Source: an uncultured Porphyromonadaceae bacterium (GTDB taxonomy: Bacteria > Bacteroidota > Bacteroidia > Bacteroidales > Muribaculaceae). Taken from it: a DNA stretch of 18,290 nt. The stretch spans positions 1 to 18,290 of the forward strand of contig URMA01000061.1 in NCBI GenBank assembly GCA_900548875.1. Direction: 5' to 3'. The notes below the pieces were generated by a model, which saw nothing but the letters and a program-made list of their open reading frames with translations, was not told the origin of the DNA and did no database searches. Position numbers and translations under genes: made by a program. Shown here piece by piece: positions 14,610 through 18,290 of the stretch. Each line of letters starts with the position of its first letter. The first letter of the stretch is position 1.

Positions 14610-16709
14610 ATGAAACCAATCAATTTTAACTTGCTGTTCGGCCTTTTCTTCGGTATTTTGGCTGTCGGCTGTTCCGATAAGAACGAAATTCCAGTTGATG
14701 CTGATGATAATTTCATCACATCCGTGGTACTGAGTGTGAATGATAAGACATATGATGCTGTCATTGAGAACAACACAATTACGATGACTGTACCATACAC
14801 AGTTTCTCTTGATGGAGCAAAGGCATCTTTCATTTACACACCTTCTGCAAAGATATTCCCTGATCCAACATCCATAACTGATTGGAACACTGAACGTACT
14901 TTCCGTGTTACTTCTTTTAATGGAGCTACCAATGACTATACTTATGTTGTTGTGAAGGATGAGATAAGAAGTGAGGGTGATGTAGAACTGAAAAAAAACT
15001 CAGAAGTAGCTGCTTTTATTGAATCTGGCGTTACAATCATAAAAGGTAATCTTATTATTGGTTCGGACGCAGAAAATGCAGAAAATATCAGTGATATTTC
15101 TGGACTTAGTATTATTAAAGAAGTCGAAGGAACCATCACAATAAAGAACAGCTATACCGGTGGAACGCTGACCGGTTTGGACAACATTACCAAAATCGGC
15201 GGTTTGTCGATTGGTTCGGAGGAAAACCCGGCTGCGAACGAAACGCTGGAGATGGTCTCCATGACCAAATTGAACGAGGTAACGGGCAATATCCATGTGT
15301 ACAACAATGGTGTAAAATTCGTTCAGTTTGATCTGCTAAAAGCTATTGAGGGTGATTTTGTTATCAGTTCGTCCACATTGACAACGCTTCAAATACCCGA
15401 ACTGATAAACGTCGGAGGGGCATTAAACATTTTCGGTATGGGTAAAGGTGCAATTAGCACATTGGTATTTCCCAAAGTACAGACTGTTAAAAATTCGTTA
15501 AGCATTAATGAGATTTCGACTTTAAAATCTATCTCTTTCCCTGAGCTTATTGAAACAGGAAGTATTAATTTTTCATCTTTGCCTATCGAGTTTGAAAAAT
15601 TATCAATGCCCAAACTTTCTGTTGTTAATGGAGATTGTTTTATTATTTCGAACTATATTCAAGGAGATTTGTTTTCCACTACAGGAAATGTTTCTCTTAC
15701 TAATCTTGATGAAATGTCGAATCTGGCAACCGTAACAGGCCTTCTTTCAATTTGTTATTTCGATGAACTTTCATCATTATCAAATCTTAAAAACTTAAAA
15801 AGAATAGGATCGTTAAAATTAGAGAAGCTAATAAGTTGTTCTTCTCCTATAGACATTAGTGATGCTGTTTTTTCTAATGAAGATTCAGAGGAATCCATTA
15901 TACGCATCTCGGAATGTAAGAAACTACAAAAACTTATAACGAAAGATGATCTTTCGAATGTTTCTATTTATATTGATGCCTGGGCGAATAACTATGTTGA
16001 TTTCAATTTTAAAAAGGTAAAGAATTTATCATACATAACACCAGACAAAAAAGTTTTTACCCTTCCAATTGAAGAGGTACACGGCGACTTTTATTTTGGT
16101 GCAGGGATGAAATCTGGCATCGTTGCAAATAATCTCAAATTTGTTGACGGCTATATGCATCTCAAAATTAATATGATGGCATCAAACTTAGAATTTTCAA
16201 AACTTGAAAAAATTGGCGGTCAATTTTTTATGGAGGGGGCACTTAATACTCCTAAAATGGTTCATAATTTTAGTAATTTAAAATCGATTTGTTGCAATTC
16301 AAATCCATCATATGCAAAAGAAGGTAAGTGGTCAACCAACGACCTTCCATATGGAGGATTAGATATCCGTTCTACAACCACTTATGAGCTTTTTCCTGTG
16401 CTTGAAAAAGTTGGAGGAGCGGGAATAACGATTCATGGATTTTCCGCTTTCTCATGCCCTGAATTAGTCTCTATAGCTGGATCTTTAAGTGCAGATGCTG
16501 CTTCCAAATTAACATCTTTTGATATGCCGAAGCTTAAAAGTTTATCAGGAGTGAATTTCGTTAAGCTTACTTCTTTTTCTGATTTTTCTATATTTGAGCC
16601 TTTTATCAAGGATAATCAAATTACTGAACCAAATTGGATTGTAAGTGGCTGCAAATACAACCCCACCTACCAAGACATGATAGACGGGAAGTACAAGCCC
16701 GCTGAATAG
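14610..16709 (+). CDS. Surface lipoprotein with DUF5018-like N-domain and leucine-rich/beta-helix repeats
   Basis: The protein has 699 aa. Signal peptide MKPINFNLLFGLFFGILAVG with lipobox Cys21, then SDKNE, fits surface export. Residues about 33-117 resemble the Ig-like DUF5018-type domain (FITSVVLSVNDKTYDA ... DYTYVVVKDE). From about 120 to 670 there are repeating strands of the receptor-L-domain/leucine-rich kind: 'g.l.i.....l..l..l..l..i.G.l.i', for example LTGLDNITKIGGLSIGS, IPELINVGGALNIFG and MPKLSVVNGDCFII. These fold as a solenoid. The C-terminus ends NPTYQDMIDGKYKPAE. Composition changes sharply inside the gene: 31 of 60 G+C at 15181-15240 but 18 of 60 at 15541-15600. This suggests recombination or import of the repeat region. 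The role in B12 capture is inferred from the operon only; adhesion or a phage-exposed surface are alternatives. Confidence 0.8.
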   Translation: MKPINFNLLFGLFFGILAVGCSDKNEIPVDADDNFITSVVLSVNDKTYDAVIENNTITMTVPYTVSLDGAKASFIYTPSAKIFPDPTSITDWNTERTFRVTSFNGATNDYTYVVVKDEIRSEGDVELKKNSEVAAFIESGVTIIKGNLIIGSDAENAENISDISGLSIIKEVEGTITIKNSYTGGTLTGLDNITKIGGLSIGSEENPAANETLEMVSMTKLNEVTGNIHVYNNGVKFVQFDLLKAIEGDFVISSSTLTTLQIPELINVGGALNIFGMGKGAISTLVFPKVQTVKNSLSINEISTLKSISFPELIETGSINFSSLPIEFEKLSMPKLSVVNGDCFIISNYIQGDLFSTTGNVSLTNLDEMSNLATVTGLLSICYFDELSSLSNLKNLKRIGSLKLEKLISCSSPIDISDAVFSNEDSEESIIRISECKKLQKLITKDDLSNVSIYIDAWANNYVDFNFKKVKNLSYITPDKKVFTLPIEEVHGDFYFGAGMKSGIVANNLKFVDGYMHLKINMMASNLEFSKLEKIGGQFFMEGALNTPKMVHNFSNLKSICCNSNPSYAKEGKWSTNDLPYGGLDIRSTTTYELFPVLEKVGGAGITIHGFSAFSCPELVSIAGSLSADAASKLTSFDMPKLKSLSGVNFVKLTSFSDFSIFEPFIKDNQITEPNWIVSGCKYNPTYQDMIDGKYKPAE

Positions 16710-16734
16710 ATAACCAAACAATAAATTTTCTGCC

Positions 16735-16776
16735 AATCCTCGGTATGCTTGCCGTAAGGTAAGACTACCGGGGATT
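16735..16776 (+). promoter_or_regulatory. Long imperfect hairpin in the spacer upstream of btuG
   Basis: AATCC-CGGTA-CTT-CC (from 16735) pairs with GG-AAG-TACCG-GGATT (to 16776) around a GTAA loop, with small symmetric interruptions (t/g, tg/ac, g/t). It lies 18 bases before the btuG ATG. No T-run follows on the plus strand, so it is not a plain terminator. Possible roles are an mRNA-processing or stabilising element or a relic of a recombination junction. Confidence 0.55.
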
Positions 16777-16794
16777 AACTATAAAAACAACGGT

Positions 16795-17874
16795 ATGACC
16801 CATCACCAATTGAAATATCTGCTATGGAGCGTAGTTGTCGGAGCGACACTATCCTTAACCGCCTGCATGAAGTGGGACTACGGCGATGCCGTGGAGGATT
16901 TCAACGCCACGGGAGCCGGACTGTTCATTACCAACGAGGGCAACTTCCAGTACGGCAACGCCTCGCTGAGCTACTACGACCCAGAGACCAAACAGGTGCA
17001 GAACGAGGTCTTCTTCCGTGCCAACGGCATGAAGCTCGGCGACGTGGCACAGTCGATGACCATCTACGACAACAAGGGCTGGGTCGTGGTGAACAACTCC
17101 CACGTGATTTTCGCCATCGACCTGAACACCTTCAAGGAGGTGGGACGCATCGAGAATCTGACCTCCCCGCGCTATATCCATTTCCTGAGCGACGAGAAAG
17201 CCTATGTCACCCAACTGTGGGACAACCGCATCTTCATTATAAATCCGCGAACGTATGAAATCACCGGGCATATCCAAGTGCCGGACATGACGATGGAAAG
17301 CGGCTCGACGGAGCAGATGGTGCAGTACGGCAAATACGTCTATTGCAACTGTTGGAGTTACCAGAACCGTATCATCAAAATCGACACCGAGACCGACCAA
17401 GTTGTCGATGAACTGAAAATCGGCATCCAGCCCACATCGTTGGTCATGGACAAGTATAACAAGATGTGGACGATTACCGACGGCGGCTACGAGGGCAGCC
17501 CCTACGGTTACGAAGCCCCCTCGCTCTACCGCATCGACGCCGAGACCTTCACTGTGGAGAAGCAGTTCAAGTTCAAGTTGGGCGACTGGCCCTCGGAGGT
17601 GCAGCTCAACGGCGACAGGGACAAACTCTACTGGATTAACAAAGACATCTGGTGCATGGACGTGACGGCGAGCCGTGTGCCGGTGCGCCCGTTCCTCGAA
17701 TACAGGGAGACCAAATATTACGGACTGACGGTCGATCCGACCAACGGCGACGTGTACGTTGCCGACGCCATCGACTACCAGCAGCAGGGAGTCGTCTACC
17801 GCTATACGGCCAAGGGCGAGCCTGTCGACGAATTTCACGTGGGCGTCGCGCCCGGAGCGTTTTGCTGGAAATAA
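16795..17874 (+). CDS. btuG: BtuG-like surface lipoprotein, beta-propeller, high-affinity vitamin B12 capture
   Basis: The protein has 359 aa. Signal peptide with lipobox LTAC (Cys24), followed by MKWDYGD. The mature protein is a YncE/DUF5074-type seven-bladed beta-propeller: repeated blade strands such as GAGLFITNEGNFQYGNASLS, NKGWVVVNNSHVIFAIDLNT, EKAYVTQLWDNRIFIINP, GKYVYCNCWSYQNRIIKID, NKMWTITDGGYE, and TNGDVYVADAIDYQQQGVVY, ending VGVAPGAFCWK. In Bacteroides, BtuG binds cobalamin extremely tightly at the cell surface and forms a lid on the TonB-dependent transporter BtuB. The riboswitch-led operon supports this identification. The transporter gene itself is not seen here. GC is high (38 of 60 at 16861-16920), unlike the gene upstream, and there is a long antisense ORF as expected for GC-rich sequence. 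Confidence 0.88.
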   Translation: MTHHQLKYLLWSVVVGATLSLTACMKWDYGDAVEDFNATGAGLFITNEGNFQYGNASLSYYDPETKQVQNEVFFRANGMKLGDVAQSMTIYDNKGWVVVNNSHVIFAIDLNTFKEVGRIENLTSPRYIHFLSDEKAYVTQLWDNRIFIINPRTYEITGHIQVPDMTMESGSTEQMVQYGKYVYCNCWSYQNRIIKIDTETDQVVDELKIGIQPTSLVMDKYNKMWTITDGGYEGSPYGYEAPSLYRIDAETFTVEKQFKFKLGDWPSEVQLNGDRDKLYWINKDIWCMDVTASRVPVRPFLEYRETKYYGLTVDPTNGDVYVADAIDYQQQGVVYRYTAKGEPVDEFHVGVAPGAFCWK

Positions 17875-17883
17875 CCGGAGAGC

Positions 17884-18012
17884 ATGAAAACAACCGCCTT
17901 GTTTCTTTGGATGCTGCTGTTTCCGGCGCTGCACCAATGGGTCACGCCGGCCGAAGCGCATGTGTATGAGACGGCGGCGAAGCTGCTGACAGAGCTGTTT
18001 TTGGAGAATTGA
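17884..18012 (+). CDS. Small exported or membrane peptide, 42 aa, downstream of btuG
   Basis: The ORF starts at ATG 17884, 9 bases after the btuG stop, with GGAG (17878-17881) close by; it ends at TGA 18010-18012. The sequence is MKTTALFLWMLLFPALHQWV, then TPAEAHVYETAAKLLTELFLEN. The first 20 residues look like a signal peptide or membrane anchor with possible cleavage after AEA; the rest is a short amphipathic helix. The family is not recognised. Coupling to btuG suggests co-expression. It could also be a degraded remnant. Confidence 0.5.
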   Translation: MKTTALFLWMLLFPALHQWVTPAEAHVYETAAKLLTELFLEN

Positions 18013-18290
18013 GCAATGCTCAGGAGGAGAGCGTTTGCTGAAATTCATTTTCGATACGCTCTGGACTTGCGGCGCGCGGCCCCCGTTTGCAAGGATCGTC
18101 TGCTGCGGGCTTATCGGCTGCCGGATGCGGCGTGCGACCTCGGTGAAGCGCGGGGCAAGGGGGGCCATTATGGGCGGCGTATCGTTTGCCTTTCTGTAAT
18201 TTTGTTTGGGGACCATCGCCCTGACTGAAAAAACGGCAGAGGTGGTTCCGGCAGCTCGCTCACGGTCTGATGATTTATAAAAACATATCC
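18013..18290. other. Window end: GC-rich sequence without a convincing gene, possible promoter at 18197
   Basis: Two weak short ORFs occur here. A 70-aa frame runs from ATG 18016 to 18228, and a 54-aa frame runs from TTG 18035 to 18199 behind a good AGGAGGAG (18022-18029). Neither gives recognisable protein. TAATTTTG (18197-18204) fits the -7 consensus TAnnTTTG but lacks a clear -33 partner; it may start the next transcription unit. The last 70 bases turn AT-rich. Confidence 0.3.

Noticed and set aside
16855..18216. A 453-codon open frame on the minus strand across btuG
   Set aside because: It is an antisense shadow of a GC-rich gene; the plus frame has signal peptide, lipobox and propeller blades, while the minus frame shows no recognisable protein pattern.
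18016..18228. Possible 70-aa protein at the window end
   Set aside because: Arg/Ala-rich composition typical of GC-rich noncoding frames; an overlapping 54-aa frame has the better ribosome site, so neither is called.

Overview
The window looks like part of an integrative conjugative or mobilizable element of a gut Bacteroidales bacterium (Bacteroides, Parabacteroides or Alistipes type). The evidence is TAnnTTTG-type -7 promoter boxes, frequent absence of a Shine-Dalgarno sequence, lipoprotein signal peptides with acidic residues after the lipidated cysteine, and ArdC-type, MutS-domain and DUF4465/BtuG-type protein families typical of that order. No integrase, att site or ribosomal gene is visible, so the element's limits cannot be set from this window.

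Layout. (1) Positions 2-8951, plus strand: a tightly packed backbone operon. It holds a gene split by a frameshift at an A9 run, a 597-aa protein with hydrophobic segments, a 753-aa protein with an ArdC-like N-terminus and a MutS-domain-I-like C-terminus, a two-domain peptidoglycan hydrolase (glucosaminidase plus M23), a 58-aa membrane protein, a tandem OB-fold ssDNA-binding-like protein, and an ArdC-like zincin. It ends at a bidirectional terminator (8963-8996). These functions fit conjugative DNA entry: cell-wall opening, ssDNA handling and anti-restriction. (2) Positions 9012-11026, minus strand: two small accessory transcription units with four unrecognised genes. Each unit is preceded by a homologous leader of about 225 bp containing an inverted repeat with 150 bp between its arms. 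(3) Positions 11447-18012, plus strand: a cobalamin riboswitch followed by four lipoprotein genes. These are a DUF4465/BtuH-like protein, a PKD-like protein, a leucine-rich/beta-helix protein and a BtuG beta-propeller, followed by a 42-aa exported peptide. This is a vitamin B12 surface-capture operon; the partner TonB-dependent transporter BtuB is not in the window.

Working model. The first block serves transfer and establishment, the minus-strand units are accessory genes of unknown role, and the B12 operon is cargo that would help a recipient compete for corrinoids. The operon is compositionally mosaic: sampled GC falls to about 30% inside the repeat-rich lipoprotein gene and exceeds 60% in btuG, suggesting assembly from different sources.

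Most worth a second look: the slippery heptamer plus hairpin at 376-427; the two leader repeats whose inverted-repeat arms differ in sequence but keep pairing; and the mosaic, diverging beta-helix lipoprotein inside a B12 operon.
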